In this document: one piece after another, positions 26,168 to 35,939 of the stretch
How positions within the stretch are numbered: position 1 is the first letter of the stretch
Layout: each line of letters starts with the position of its first letter
NCBI RefSeq assembly: GCF_036895565.1
Contig: NZ_CP145904.1
Span: 1 to 64,000 of the forward strand
Source of the DNA: Flavobacterium sp. KS-LB2
GTDB taxonomy: Bacteria > Bacteroidota > Bacteroidia > Flavobacteriales > Flavobacteriaceae
Reading direction: 5' to 3'
Length of the DNA stretch: 64,000 nucleotides
Position numbers and translations under genes: made by a program
The notes under the pieces: model-generated
Seen by the model: the letters and a program-made list of their open reading frames with translations, nothing else
What the model was told of the DNA's origin: nothing
Database searches by the model: none

Positions 26168-27097
26168 ATGATAACAAGTGTTTTTAGAAAATCTACGCCA
26201 TTAAATTTTTCATTGGTCGTAATTTTAATGCTGGTTTTCTTTTCTATATACCAATTTCAAGATTTATCCTGGATGAATTCCCTTTTATTAATTTCAAAAA
26301 AGGGCATGTTGTTTTGTGTTTTATTGGCATCTGTTTTTATTACAAATTTTGTAGTAAAGAAAAACGGATTGAGTAAAGACAGTAGCTACACCGTTTTTTT
26401 TTATTTTTTGTTTCTACTTTTTTTTCCTTCAGTATTGGATAATTTAAACCTTATTTTATCTAATTTTTTCATCCTATTAGCACTCCGCCGATTGATTTCA
26501 TTGCAATCTCTCAAAGCTTCCAAAGAAAAAATATTTGATGCTTCATTATGGATTTTCTTGGCTGCATTATTTCATTTTTGGAGTATAATTTTCATTGTAT
26601 TGGTTTTTATATCCATAATTTTCCATGTTTCTAGAGATTATAGAAACTGGATATTGCCTTTTATCGCTTTTTTTATTGTTGTAATTCTGTTCCTGATTTA
26701 TGCAACTGTTTTCGATTTGAACGTAATTGAGTACATCCTTAAAAGTGTACAAATCAATTTTGAAATCAATTATTTCACGAATAATTATCAAAATGGAGCT
26801 TTGTCAATCTATGCCACAATCGCTTTATTTTTCCTGGTTTCTATGTTTGCTACCTTGTCAAACAGGCCACAATTGTTACATACTTCCTTCAAAAAAATCA
26901 TCGCTTCCTTCTTTATTGGAGTACTAATTTTTGTGATTTCGGCCAATAAAAGCAACGATTTATTGCTATTTACATTCGCACCTTTGGCCATGATGGCAAC
27001 CAGTCACATTGAAATCCCTCAAGAAAAGTTAAATCAAGAGTTAGTGATGTATGTGCTGACAGCTTGTAGTCTTTTTGCTTTTTTCTCTCAATTATAA
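26168..27097 (+). CDS. Polytopic membrane protein, DUF6427-like
   Basis: A 309-residue inner-membrane protein with about eight or nine hydrophobic helices and few polar loops. The opening MITSVFRKSTPLNF and LRRLISLQS in the middle match, from memory, the flavobacterial DUF6427 family. No catalytic motif can be seen, so no function is proposed. It ends 6 bp inside the convergent upp gene. Confidence 0.65.
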   Translation: MITSVFRKSTPLNFSLVVILMLVFFSIYQFQDLSWMNSLLLISKKGMLFCVLLASVFITNFVVKKNGLSKDSSYTVFFYFLFLLFFPSVLDNLNLILSNFFILLALRRLISLQSLKASKEKIFDASLWIFLAALFHFWSIIFIVLVFISIIFHVSRDYRNWILPFIAFFIVVILFLIYATVFDLNVIEYILKSVQINFEINYFTNNYQNGALSIYATIALFFLVSMFATLSNRPQLLHTSFKKIIASFFIGVLIFVISANKSNDLLLFTFAPLAMMATSHIEIPQEKLNQELVMYVLTACSLFAFFSQL

Positions 27098-27745
27098 TTT
27101 TTCTCCATACGCTAAATCTCCCGCGTCTCCTAATCCTGGAACAATATAACTGTGCTCATTGAGTTTTTCGTCTAAAGAAGCCACCCAAAGATGACAGTTT
27201 TCTGGCAACTGTTTTTCAAGATATGCAATGCCTTCTGGTGCGGCGATTACAACTGCAATGTGAATTTCTTTTGGCGTAGCTTTCTCCATTAATTTGTTGT
27301 AAACAGCAACAATAGATTGACCAGTAGCAAGCATTGGATCAACTAATATTAGATTTTTTTCATTGATATCAGCAATAGCTTGGTATTGAACAAGTATATC
27401 AAAGTAATCGTCATTATTGGGATGGTGTCTAAAAGCGGAAACGAATCCATTTTCGGCATTGTCAAAATAATTTAAAAAACCCAAATGTAAGGGTAAACCT
27501 GCGCGTAAAATGGAACATAAAACCAACTGATCTTGAATTTCGGTTGTTTTTTTTATGCCTAATGGCGTTTGGATTTCGACACTTTTGTAGTGTAACTTTT
27601 TACTTAATTCATAAGCCATTATTTCGCCAATACGTTCAATATTTCTTCGGAAACGCATGCTGTCATTGTGAACATTTACATTTCGTATTTGCCCTAAAAA
27701 ATGATTAAGAATACTATTCCCTTCTGATAAATAATGAATTTGCAT
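27092..27745 (-). CDS. upp: Uracil phosphoribosyltransferase
   Basis: A 217-residue pyrimidine-salvage enzyme forming UMP from uracil and PRPP. The PRPP-binding loop is LILVDPMLATGQSIVAV; the uracil-binding end contains HSYIVPGLGDAGDLAYG; SILRAGLPLHLGF and VSAFRHH are also typical. Length fits the family. It is convergent with the DUF6427-like gene and shares 6 bp with it. Confidence 0.93.
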   Translation of the reverse strand: MQIHYLSEGNSILNHFLGQIRNVNVHNDSMRFRRNIERIGEIMAYELSKKLHYKSVEIQTPLGIKKTTEIQDQLVLCSILRAGLPLHLGFLNYFDNAENGFVSAFRHHPNNDDYFDILVQYQAIADINEKNLILVDPMLATGQSIVAVYNKLMEKATPKEIHIAVVIAAPEGIAYLEKQLPENCHLWVASLDEKLNEHSYIVPGLGDAGDLAYGEKL

Positions 27746-27804
27746 GGTTGTATTTTTGTAATTAAACTTATGATTATTTTTTTATGGTATAAAAGTATAA
27801 AAAG

Positions 27805-27812
27805 TATCTTTG
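27805..27812 (+). promoter_or_regulatory. Probable promoter -7 box for the DUF4254 gene
   Basis: TATCTTTG matches TAnnTTTG and lies 19 bp before the ATG at 27832. No good -33 TTG is present. Confidence 0.45.
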
Positions 27813-27831
27813 TCTTTTAATATATAAAGAT

Positions 27832-28437
27832 ATGTTTTCAAAGTTAGCCTATTCCGTATTCGAGCAAAGTATCAAAGATTATCATCAATTTGACAATGTT
27901 GATCAGCCCATAAATAATCCTTTTCCGAAGGATAAATTCGAACATTTGTTATACCACAAAAACTGGATTGACACCGTTCAATGGCATTTTGAAGATATTA
28001 TTCGGGACCCAAATATTGATCCAGTTGCAGCGTTGACTTTGAAAAGAAGAATCGATGCTTCTAATCAAGAACGCACAGATATGGTGGAATATATTGACAG
28101 TTATTTTCTTCAAAAATACAGTCATGTAAAAATAAAAGACAATGCAAAAATCAACTCTGAAAGTCCAGCTTGGGCTTTTGACCGATTGTCTATTTTGGCT
28201 TTAAAAATTTACCACATGCAAGAAGAAGCTACTCGTGCCGAAGCTTCACAAGAACATAGAGATAAATGTCAAGCTAAGTTGAATATTTTATTAGAACAAA
28301 GAACTGACTTGTCAATTGCAATCGATGATTTATTGACTGATATTGAAAACGGTGATAAATTCATGAAAGTGTACAAACAAATGAAAATGTACAACGATGA
28401 TGATTTGAATCCTGTTTTGTATCAGAATAAAAAATAA
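27832..28437 (+). CDS. DUF4254 protein
   Basis: A 201-residue soluble, mostly helical protein. Marker segments are WHFEDIIRDP near residue 50, LKRRIDASNQERTDMVEYID, and ILALKIYHMQEEATR, which identify DUF4254. The function is not known. It is followed after 3 bp by a GT9-type glycosyltransferase, an arrangement I recall as common in Flavobacteriia, so a role in envelope glycan synthesis is possible but only inferred from context. Confidence 0.8.
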   Translation: MFSKLAYSVFEQSIKDYHQFDNVDQPINNPFPKDKFEHLLYHKNWIDTVQWHFEDIIRDPNIDPVAALTLKRRIDASNQERTDMVEYIDSYFLQKYSHVKIKDNAKINSESPAWAFDRLSILALKIYHMQEEATRAEASQEHRDKCQAKLNILLEQRTDLSIAIDDLLTDIENGDKFMKVYKQMKMYNDDDLNPVLYQNKK

Positions 28438-28440
28438 TTT

Positions 28441-29493
28441 TTGGCAAACCCAGTATTGTCAACTACTATTAAACATATAGCCGTCATGAGACTTTCCGCA
28501 ATGGGAGATGTCGCTATGACGGTTCCTGTTTTACGCGCTTTTGTAAACCAGCATCCACAAGTTAAAATCACGGTCATTTCCAGACCTTTTTTTAAACCTT
28601 TTTTTGAAGGAATTCCGAATCTTACTTTTTTTGCTTTCGATGAAAAAGAAAGGCATAAAGGATTTCTTGGATTGTTGCGTTTGTTCCAAGATTTGAAACG
28701 GTTTGATATTGATGCCTTTGCCGATTTGCACAACGTATTACGCTCTAAAATCGTCCGAAACCTTTTTGCTTTAAGCGGAAAAAAAGTGGCTTCGGTTGAT
28801 AAAGGTCGTCAAGGCAAAAAAGAACTCACTCGTGCCGAAAATAAAGTGTTTCAGCAATTACCAACCATGTTTGCAAGACATGTAAAAGTATTTGAACAAC
28901 TCGGTTTTGCAGTTGATTTATCTCAGCCACTTTTTCCTAAAAAAGTAGTTTTGAGTCCCGATATTGTAGCGTTAATTGGAACAAATCATCAAAAACTGAT
29001 TGGAATTGCTCCTTTTGCACAATATGATTCTAAAGTCTATCCGTTGGATTTAATGCAAGAAGTAATTAATCAATTGGCTTTGGATAGAACCAATACCATT
29101 TTACTTTTTGGCGGTGGTAAAAAAGAAATCGAAATCCTAGATTCGCTCTCTGCTACTAAAGAAAACGTCATCAATGTGGCGGGAAAAATTCAGTTTCAGC
29201 AGGAATTACAGCTCATTAGCAATCTTGATGTCATGCTTTCCATGGATTCCGGTAATGCGCATATTGCGGCCATGCTTGGTGTAAAAGTCATTACGCTTTG
29301 GGGCCCAACGCACCCGTATGCGGGATTTTCACCTTTTAATCAACCTTTAGAGAATGCTTTGGTTTCGGATAGAAATCAGTTTCCTAAACTGCCGACTTCG
29401 GTGTTTGGAAATAAAAAAGTGGAAGGATATGAAGGTGCCATGCGTACCATTACGGTTGATTCTATTGTAGAATTTTTAAATTACTGCAAATAA
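28441..29493 (+). CDS. Glycosyltransferase family 9 (heptosyltransferase-like)
   Basis: A 350-residue GT-B enzyme of the ADP-heptose:LPS heptosyltransferase family. The N-terminal MRLSAMGDVAMTVPVLRAF, FDIDAFADLHNVLRSK, IGIAPFAQYDSKVYPL and the donor-site LDVMLSMDSGNAHIAAMLG with TLWGPTHPYAG are all intact. It likely builds lipopolysaccharide core. The listed start is a TTG 3 bp after the DUF4254 stop; an ATG at 28486 would remove the first strand residues KHIAV, which are conserved, so the earlier non-ATG start is preferred. Confidence 0.85.
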   Translation: MANPVLSTTIKHIAVMRLSAMGDVAMTVPVLRAFVNQHPQVKITVISRPFFKPFFEGIPNLTFFAFDEKERHKGFLGLLRLFQDLKRFDIDAFADLHNVLRSKIVRNLFALSGKKVASVDKGRQGKKELTRAENKVFQQLPTMFARHVKVFEQLGFAVDLSQPLFPKKVVLSPDIVALIGTNHQKLIGIAPFAQYDSKVYPLDLMQEVINQLALDRTNTILLFGGGKKEIEILDSLSATKENVINVAGKIQFQQELQLISNLDVMLSMDSGNAHIAAMLGVKVITLWGPTHPYAGFSPFNQPLENALVSDRNQFPKLPTSVFGNKKVEGYEGAMRTITVDSIVEFLNYCK

Positions 29494-29685
29494 AGGCATT
29501 AATCACAAATTCATAATTATATTTATCGTTATTTTTAGTTTTTTTGGAGGAATAATTTTATAAATTATTTAACAAATAGGTTTTGAATTACTATTGTTAA
29601 AAATACTATTTTGGCTACCTGTGAGTTAGGTCTTACAACTTTAAGCTGAGTTAAGTGAATTAATAAAATAAAACAAAAACTATTT

Positions 29686-32469
29686 ATGCAAAGAACTATA
29701 GGGTTAATAACAATTTTATTCTTATTTTCATTTTCAGCATTTTCTCAAAAAGCAAATCTTTCAGGTATTTTGACCGCTGGAACGGAAAAAACTCCCATTT
29801 ACAATTCAGTTGTTGCACTATTGACACCAGTAGATTCCGTTTTATACCAGTTTACCCGTTCCGATAAAGAGGGAAAATTTATTTTAAATAATGTAAAACC
29901 CGGCAGTTACATTCTAATGACTTCGCACAGTCAGTATGCGGACTACTTAGATGAGATTACCGTAACAACAACTAATAAAAATATAGGAAATATAGGCCTG
30001 ATGAGTAAAATGGAACTGCTACGAGAAGTGGTGATAAAAACGGGTTCTATCAAGATAAAAGGAGATACAACAAGTTATAGAGCTAGTGATTTTAAAGTTG
30101 ATGCCAATGCCAATGTTGAAGATTTATTAAAAAAGCTACCTGGAATTCAGGTTGATAAAAACGGTACTATCAAAGCGATGGGCGAAACTGTAGAAAAGGT
30201 ATTGGTAGATGGTGAAGAATTTTTTGGTGACGATCCAGGAATGGCTGTCAAAAATTTACGTGCCGATGCCGTAAAAGAAGTACAAGTTTTTAATAAAAAA
30301 AGTGATCAAGCGGAGTTTACTGGAATAGATGACGGAGATAGCAAAAAAACCATAAACCTTAGATTAAAAGAAGACAAAAAGAAAGGTTATTTTGGCAAAA
30401 TAGATGGTGCCAATCAGCCTGCCACCGACGCCGATTCTAGATACAACAGCAATATTATGCTAAGTAGTTTTAAAGGAAAAAGAAAACTATCTGCTTTTTT
30501 ATTGAACGGAAATACTGGTCAAGATGGATTAAGCTGGCAAGACAATGACAAATTTGGTGGGGGCGATGGGAATGTCAGTATGAGTATGGACGATGATGGC
30601 AACGTGAATTACGAGTGGACAGGCGGAGATAATGATGACGAGCCAAACGTGGACACACAAAATGGGTTTATAAAAAACACTAATGCGGGCTTACAATATA
30701 GCAATAAATGGAATGACAAACACTCCTTGAATTTATCACCAAAATACAACAAACAAAGCTACCAAAACAATAGTAGCAGGAATACGCAAACCCAAGTAGG
30801 TGATACGCAATTGAATGAAAACAGAACTACTGCAAGTCATGTAAATAGAGATAATTTTAAACTGAATGCGGTTTATGATGTAAAAATTGACTCGGTAAAC
30901 ACCCTGAAATTTACCGCTAAAACAAATTTTTATAATACTGAAAGTGATGAGTTTACAACTGGAAATACAACTGGAAGCGATGGGTTATTAAGAAACAATC
31001 AGCAGCGATTATTTACTACAAAATCAGATAAAGAATCTATATCAGCAAGTGCTTTGTTCAAACATAAATTTGCAAAACCACGTAGAACACTATCAATAAA
31101 TACGAGTTGGAGTACGTTGAATACCAATGCCAATAATTTCTTGAAATCAGCTAATGAAAGTTATGAAGGCGGAGTTTTTGCATTTAGCAATGAAGTAGAC
31201 CAAAATAAATTAGGAGATAAAAGCACTCAAAATCTAGGATTAAATGTGGCCTATACAGAGCCCATAGGCAAAAAATTTGCTTTGCAAATGTCCTATCAAA
31301 TTACTCATAATACGGGTAGTAGCAATTTTATAACTTATGATTTTTCAGACCTTTCTGGCAAGTATGATGTTGTTGTAGACTCACTATCTAATCAGTTCAA
31401 GCAAAACATTACGACCAATAAACCGGTTATTAAACTGAGCTACAACGCCAAAAAAATCAATTATAGCTTTGGTAGTGGATTTGGTTTCACCTCATTTGAT
31501 TTACAAGATCAAACTGAAAATAAGCAATACAAACGCAGTTTTACTAATTTTTTTCCAATGGCAAATTTTTCGTATAAGTACAAAAGCAACAGCAATTTAC
31601 GAATTAGTTATCAAGGAGCAACAAGACAGCCTACAATAGATCAATTGCAACCCTTACGTAACAATCAAGATTTTTTTAATCAAGTAGTAGGAAACCCTGA
31701 TTTGAAGCAATCTTTTACGAATAGTATCAATGTTTTTAATAACAGTTACAGTATTTTGACCGAAACAAATTTTTATCAAAGTTTTTCCTTTAGAACAACT
31801 TCTAATTTAATTTCTTTCAATAGAGATATTGATTCTGAGAGCGCAAAAACAATCACAACTCCAATAAATACAAATGGAAATTTTTCTGCCAATTTGTATA
31901 TGGGTTACGGATTTAAAGTTAAAAAAATTGACATGTATGTGAATTTTAGCCCATCTGTAAACTATAACAAATCGGTTAATAGTATTAACAAACAAATTAA
32001 TAATTCGAATATTTTAAACTCTAATTTTTCGGTTTATTTGAACAAGTCTAAAGACAAGAAATACGATATTAACTTAAGTAATACATTCTCTAACAGTCGT
32101 AACAGTACTTCTCAAAACAATGAAGTCAAATCCTTTAACACCAATAACTTAGGTTTAGATATTGGGGTTTATTTTAGAGAAAAATGGAAATTATCAACGG
32201 ATTATAATTTATATTCTCGCCAAAAAACAGTTGATTTTCAAACCAATCTTACCAATCAATTGTGGAACGCTAGGTTACAACGTACTTTTAAAAATGATGA
32301 ATTTACTGCTTATGTACTGGTGCGCGACATTTTGAATCAAAACATAGGAATTAATAGATTTGTATATGAAAATACTATAGGCGAAGAGCGTAACGATAGA
32401 CTTCGCCGTTATGCAATGATTGGTTTTACATGGAATTTTAAAAACAAAAATGGCATCGAAAAAAAATAA
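29686..32469 (+). CDS. Outer-membrane beta-barrel protein, TonB-receptor-like
   Basis: A 927-residue secreted protein. Signal peptide about 1-20 ending SAFSQ; a carboxypeptidase-regulatory-like domain (about 22-105); a plug-like part with VEDLLKKLPGIQVDKNG and VLVDGEEFFGDDPGMA; then a long barrel with many aromatic beta strands, including LRISYQGATRQPTIDQLQP, and a final strand ending in WNF plus a short charged tail. It belongs to the outer-membrane barrel group that accompanies GLPGLI proteins; the ligand is unknown. The next gene, 66 bp on, is such a partner. Confidence 0.8.
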   Translation: MQRTIGLITILFLFSFSAFSQKANLSGILTAGTEKTPIYNSVVALLTPVDSVLYQFTRSDKEGKFILNNVKPGSYILMTSHSQYADYLDEITVTTTNKNIGNIGLMSKMELLREVVIKTGSIKIKGDTTSYRASDFKVDANANVEDLLKKLPGIQVDKNGTIKAMGETVEKVLVDGEEFFGDDPGMAVKNLRADAVKEVQVFNKKSDQAEFTGIDDGDSKKTINLRLKEDKKKGYFGKIDGANQPATDADSRYNSNIMLSSFKGKRKLSAFLLNGNTGQDGLSWQDNDKFGGGDGNVSMSMDDDGNVNYEWTGGDNDDEPNVDTQNGFIKNTNAGLQYSNKWNDKHSLNLSPKYNKQSYQNNSSRNTQTQVGDTQLNENRTTASHVNRDNFKLNAVYDVKIDSVNTLKFTAKTNFYNTESDEFTTGNTTGSDGLLRNNQQRLFTTKSDKESISASALFKHKFAKPRRTLSINTSWSTLNTNANNFLKSANESYEGGVFAFSNEVDQNKLGDKSTQNLGLNVAYTEPIGKKFALQMSYQITHNTGSSNFITYDFSDLSGKYDVVVDSLSNQFKQNITTNKPVIKLSYNAKKINYSFGSGFGFTSFDLQDQTENKQYKRSFTNFFPMANFSYKYKSNSNLRISYQGATRQPTIDQLQPLRNNQDFFNQVVGNPDLKQSFTNSINVFNNSYSILTETNFYQSFSFRTTSNLISFNRDIDSESAKTITTPINTNGNFSANLYMGYGFKVKKIDMYVNFSPSVNYNKSVNSINKQINNSNILNSNFSVYLNKSKDKKYDINLSNTFSNSRNSTSQNNEVKSFNTNNLGLDIGVYFREKWKLSTDYNLYSRQKTVDFQTNLTNQLWNARLQRTFKNDEFTAYVLVRDILNQNIGINRFVYENTIGEERNDRLRRYAMIGFTWNFKNKNGIEKK

Positions 32470-32535
32470 GTACGTACTAATTGTAGTAAGACTCCAATAG
32501 TCAATTTTTAAAAACAAACAAAAACATTCAGCCTC

Positions 32536-33297
32536 ATGAAAACACTATATTTTTATCTCACTATACTCCTATGTTCGACTAGCAGTTTTGCCCAGCAATT
32601 TGTTGATAAGGCCGTTATTGAATATGAAGTAAGTACCAATCTTAAAAAAACGATGAGCAATGACAGTTGGGACGAAATGATGAAAGAAAACTTATCCGAC
32701 TTAAAAATATCGTATTACACGTATACTTTTGAAGACAATAAAAGTGTATATAAGTTCGACAGATGGAGTCCAAAAACAAGAATACCAAAACATGAGAAAG
32801 AAGCTGACGAAGAAAACACTTGGTTTTTTGATTTTACAACCAGAAAAATGAACCTACAAAAACAAATTGTGGGTACTAATTTTGTAATTGCAGATAGTAT
32901 TCCCAACATTCAATGGAAAATCACAAACGAGCGCAGAGAAATAGCGGGCTATAATTGCCGAAAAGCGGTTGGTAAAATATTTGATGATGTCTATGTGTTT
33001 GCTTTTTACACAGATGATATTACCATTACCGGCGGTCCATGTAGTATAAATGGTTTACCGGGTATGATTTTAGGACTTTCAATTCCTAGATTGTATACAT
33101 CATACATAGCAACTAAAATAGATTTAAATATCAAAGATATCGCTGTGATTAAACCTATTACAGCTAAAAAAACGTATGATTTTAAAGAACTAAAAACATT
33201 AATAGAAGAAAAAACAAAGGACTGGTATACGTACGGAGAGGACAAGGAAGAGAATAAAAGACAAAAAAATATGTTCTTATGGAATGCTTTTTTGTAA
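32536..33297 (+). CDS. GLPGLI family secreted protein
   Basis: A 253-residue protein with a signal peptide (about 1-19, ending SSFAQ) and the signature INGLPGMILGL near residue 175, preceded by the AGYNCRKAVG and VFAFYTDDI blocks characteristic of the GLPGLI family. The family is Bacteroidota-specific and of unknown function; genes usually lie next to a TonB-receptor-like barrel protein, as here. It is probably periplasmic or outer-membrane associated and co-transcribed with the upstream gene. Confidence 0.85.
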   Translation: MKTLYFYLTILLCSTSSFAQQFVDKAVIEYEVSTNLKKTMSNDSWDEMMKENLSDLKISYYTYTFEDNKSVYKFDRWSPKTRIPKHEKEADEENTWFFDFTTRKMNLQKQIVGTNFVIADSIPNIQWKITNERREIAGYNCRKAVGKIFDDVYVFAFYTDDITITGGPCSINGLPGMILGLSIPRLYTSYIATKIDLNIKDIAVIKPITAKKTYDFKELKTLIEEKTKDWYTYGEDKEENKRQKNMFLWNAFL

Positions 33298-33359
33298 TAC
33301 TTTGACTGTAAATCAAATTACTGATTGTTGAAAATGAAGTCTTAAAAACAAGATTACAA

Positions 33360-33668
33360 TTAAAGCCAAATTTTTTCCTCTTGACAACGCTTCAAAAGAT
33401 ATCTTTTTAAATTCGAAATAGTTTCCTGATAATTTGGCTCATCATACCCAAAACGGTCGTGTTCGGCTTGTTCTTTTCCGAAAGCATCGCAGCTTTTTAA
33501 GACTTCTTTAAGCATATCAAGCATCGCTAATTCTTTGTTGTTTATTTTTTGAAATTTGAATTCTACGATTTCATCTTGCAATTGTTCACAATATTCCAAT
33601 AGTTGTACTATTTCTGGTTCGTCAAGAAGGGAAGGGTTGTTTTTGAATATTTCTCGAATGGACTTCAT
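33360..33668 (-). CDS. Small acidic helical hypothetical protein
   Basis: A 102-residue soluble protein with no signal peptide or membrane segment, predicted mostly helical (LEYCEQLQDEIVEFKFQ, LDMLKEVLKSCDAFGK). It ends with ISNLKRYLLKRCQEEKIWL. I do not recognise a named family. It is convergent with the GLPGLI gene. Good codon coherence and a clean ATG support it being real. Confidence 0.6.
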   Translation of the reverse strand: MKSIREIFKNNPSLLDEPEIVQLLEYCEQLQDEIVEFKFQKINNKELAMLDMLKEVLKSCDAFGKEQAEHDRFGYDEPNYQETISNLKRYLLKRCQEEKIWL

Positions 33669-33953
33669 TTAAAAAAATAGTTTAAAGTCTCAGTTTTGTT
33701 TAAAATTTAAAAGGAGTTAACGTTGCTTAATTCTCCACTTTTTAAACACTAAAAATAAGTATTTTTTAGTAGTACATTGTATATTTTGGTCTCGATGGTG
33801 ATCATATAATTCGCCGTCCTGATAATTAAAAAACTGAATATATTTCCGTGCGATTAGTTATAATTTTTAATAGATTCCTTCAACACGAATCTCATTATGT
33901 ATGCGTTGCACGATACTCCAGCTGTTGACAGTAGTTTTTTACTTATTCTAATT
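33669..33953. other. Gene-free stretch, possible decayed coding remnant
   Basis: 285 bp with no intact gene. On the minus strand one frame reads a coherent stretch including ARKYIQFFNYQDGELYDHH between two stops and without a start codon, which may be the remnant of a lost gene. Nothing else is seen. Confidence 0.25.
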
Positions 33954-34583
33954 TTATATTTTTGTATTAATTAGTTCTTTGCTCAATTCCCAAATTGTAC
34001 TTTTTCCGAACTCTCCATAATAAGAAATGTATTTTCCGTTTTTATCTATGATTACAGCGCTAGAACAAGGATAATGCAATTTAAAAAATAAATTTTCTAC
34101 TAATTGATTCTTATCGTTTTCCCATTTTACTTGCTTTGGGTGATAATATTGTAAGTTTTCATCATCTGTATAAATCCAAAAATGACTGTAACTTCCTATT
34201 TTATTAAGTTTTTTTAAATAATCAAGATCAAAAACATTCCAAAAAGATGTACTTTCTGTTCCATTACATCTATCTTTTCCAGGATAATATACAATTACGA
34301 TAAGATCATTACTTAATTCTTTATCTGGTGAAAGAGACTTTTTTAAATTATTAAAAATACTATCATTAAGTTGTCCATAGTTTTTTCGTTTAATTAGTAA
34401 AGATGTTTTCAGCGTGTCATTTTCAAAATGTAAATCTAAATTTTTTTGAAAATTTAGCTGCTTATAAAAATTCGATTCTGATATTTCTTCAAGATTTTCA
34501 TTATAAAAAACTTTCTTTTGTACTTGCGAAAAACTAAAATTAATAATTGAAATTAGGATTAGTATTGAATAGTATTTTTTCAT
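33954..34583 (-). CDS. Secreted hypothetical protein, thioredoxin-like C-terminus suspected
   Basis: A 209-residue protein with a signal peptide (1-19, ending SFSQ). The mature part has a strand VIVYYPGKDRCNG, a central helix region, and a late IDKNGKYISYYGEFGKSTIWEL block that resembles the end of redoxin folds, but no CxxC pair is present. I do not recognise a family with certainty. It sits in a locally gene-poor, very AT-rich patch, suggesting an accessory gene. Confidence 0.6.
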   Translation of the reverse strand: MKKYYSILILISIINFSFSQVQKKVFYNENLEEISESNFYKQLNFQKNLDLHFENDTLKTSLLIKRKNYGQLNDSIFNNLKKSLSPDKELSNDLIVIVYYPGKDRCNGTESTSFWNVFDLDYLKKLNKIGSYSHFWIYTDDENLQYYHPKQVKWENDKNQLVENLFFKLHYPCSSAVIIDKNGKYISYYGEFGKSTIWELSKELINTKI

Positions 34584-34711
34584 TTTTAACTTTTTTTGAG
34601 GTAATAAAAGACAAATTATTCCTATATATTAGCAAAGCTGCCCTAAAATAGGATGGATAGGATTGTACTACTATTCTGCTAATATACTAAAAACCAAACC
34701 TCATTTAAAAC

Positions 34712-34740
34712 AAAAAAACTTCCCTTTTCAGAGAAGTTTT
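34712..34740 (-). terminator. Terminator after the flavin reductase gene
   Basis: An AAAAACTTC/GAAGTTTTT stem with a short loop, giving a T run on the minus strand 20-50 bp beyond the reductase stop at 34761. Confidence 0.75.
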
Positions 34741-34760
34741 TGGTATCATTTAGACCATTT

Positions 34761-35813
34761 CTAAACATCATCATAATCTACATAAATAGTTTCAGAGGTT
34801 GGATGTGCTTGACAGGTAAGAATAAGTCCATCGGCGATTTCTTTATCGGTAAGGATGGAATTTTTAGACATTTCGGCAGTTCCTGAGGTAACACGCGCTA
34901 AGCAGCTGCTACAAATCCCGCCTTGGCACGAATATGGAGCATCAATTCCTTGTTTTAAAGCGGCATCAAGAACGGTTTGTTTTTGTGACATTTCAAAAGT
35001 GGTTTCTTCGTCATCTACTAAAATGGTGATTTTTGAATGTCCGCCTAATGATTTTTGAATTTCGTTTACTTGCGTTGAAGTCGCAAACAATTCAAATTTA
35101 ATGTTCGATTCCTTTACGTTGTGTTCCTTCAAAACTCCAGAAACAATGTTGATCATTTCTTCCGGTCCGCACAAATAGAATTTATCAAAATCAAGTTCTT
35201 TGTGTTTGTTATTCAGAACGAAATTCACTGTCGATTTTTCGATGCGACCAAACAAAGCATTTTCTGCTTTGGCTTGACTGAAAACATAATGCACAAAAAA
35301 TCGACCCACATATTGCAATTGCAAATCGTGTAATTCTTGGTGAAAGATCGTTTCTTCGGGAGATTTGTTTCCGTAAACCAGCACAAAAGAGCTATTTGGT
35401 TCGTTTTTCAATACTGATTTTAAGATAGACATCACAGGTGTGATTCCGCTTCCAGCTACAAAGGCAGCATAGTTTCTTTGGCGTTCAGCCTGAGGTTCAA
35501 AAGTAAATTTCCCTTCTGGAGTTCCTACTTCAAGAACATCACCAGCTTTAAGTTTGGTGTTAGCAAATTGTGAAAAAGCTCCATTTTTTACCGCTTTTAC
35601 TGCAATGCGCAATTCGCCACTATCAGGTGAAGAGCAAATCGAATAGGCACGGCGAATTTCTTGACCGTCAAGGGTTAATCTCAAGTTTAGATATTGCCCT
35701 GCGACAAAAGTATAGTTCGCTTTTAATTCCTCGGGTACGTTAAAAAGTATGGAAACAGCATCTTTGGTTTCGCGTTTTACTTCTTTTATAATTAATTTTA
35801 GAAAGGATGACAT
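34761..35813 (-). CDS. FAD/2Fe-2S ferredoxin-NADP reductase-type protein (PaaE/Hmp-like)
   Basis: A 350-residue electron-transfer flavoprotein. An N-terminal FAD domain carries RAYSICSSP; the NAD(P) domain carries AAFVAGSGITPVMSIL and FYLCGPEEMI; and a C-terminal plant-type ferredoxin domain has C-x4-C-x2-C (CQGGICSSC) and the fourth cysteine in LTCQAHP. It resembles PaaE, but no phenylacetate oxygenase genes are near, so its partner is unknown. The frame opens with a TTG at 35831, but that lies within a TAnnTTTG box; the ATG at 35813 gives the normal start. Confidence 0.88.
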   Translation of the reverse strand: MSSFLKLIIKEVKRETKDAVSILFNVPEELKANYTFVAGQYLNLRLTLDGQEIRRAYSICSSPDSGELRIAVKAVKNGAFSQFANTKLKAGDVLEVGTPEGKFTFEPQAERQRNYAAFVAGSGITPVMSILKSVLKNEPNSSFVLVYGNKSPEETIFHQELHDLQLQYVGRFFVHYVFSQAKAENALFGRIEKSTVNFVLNNKHKELDFDKFYLCGPEEMINIVSGVLKEHNVKESNIKFELFATSTQVNEIQKSLGGHSKITILVDDEETTFEMSQKQTVLDAALKQGIDAPYSCQGGICSSCLARVTSGTAEMSKNSILTDKEIADGLILTCQAHPTSETIYVDYDDV

Positions 35814-35828
35814 CTGGTTATTTTTTGA

Positions 35829-35836
35829 CAAAAGTA
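35829..35836 (-). promoter_or_regulatory. Probable promoter -7 box for the flavin reductase
   Basis: Minus-strand TACTTTTG, matching TAnnTTTG, 15 bp upstream of the chosen ATG. Its position argues against the alternative TTG start inside it. Confidence 0.5.
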
Positions 35837-35939
35837 GGAAATGGCAAATAAATGGAGATTATAAATCAGTATTTTTTTGTATTAGATGTAACATTTTCTC
35901 ACTTTAACTTACTTACTAGCAAACCAAAATAACCAAACT

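Noticed and set aside
34761..35813. Assignment as a phenylacetate-degradation reductase (paaE)
   Set aside because: Domain order fits, but no other paa genes are present and such reductases are common as single genes; only a general name is given.
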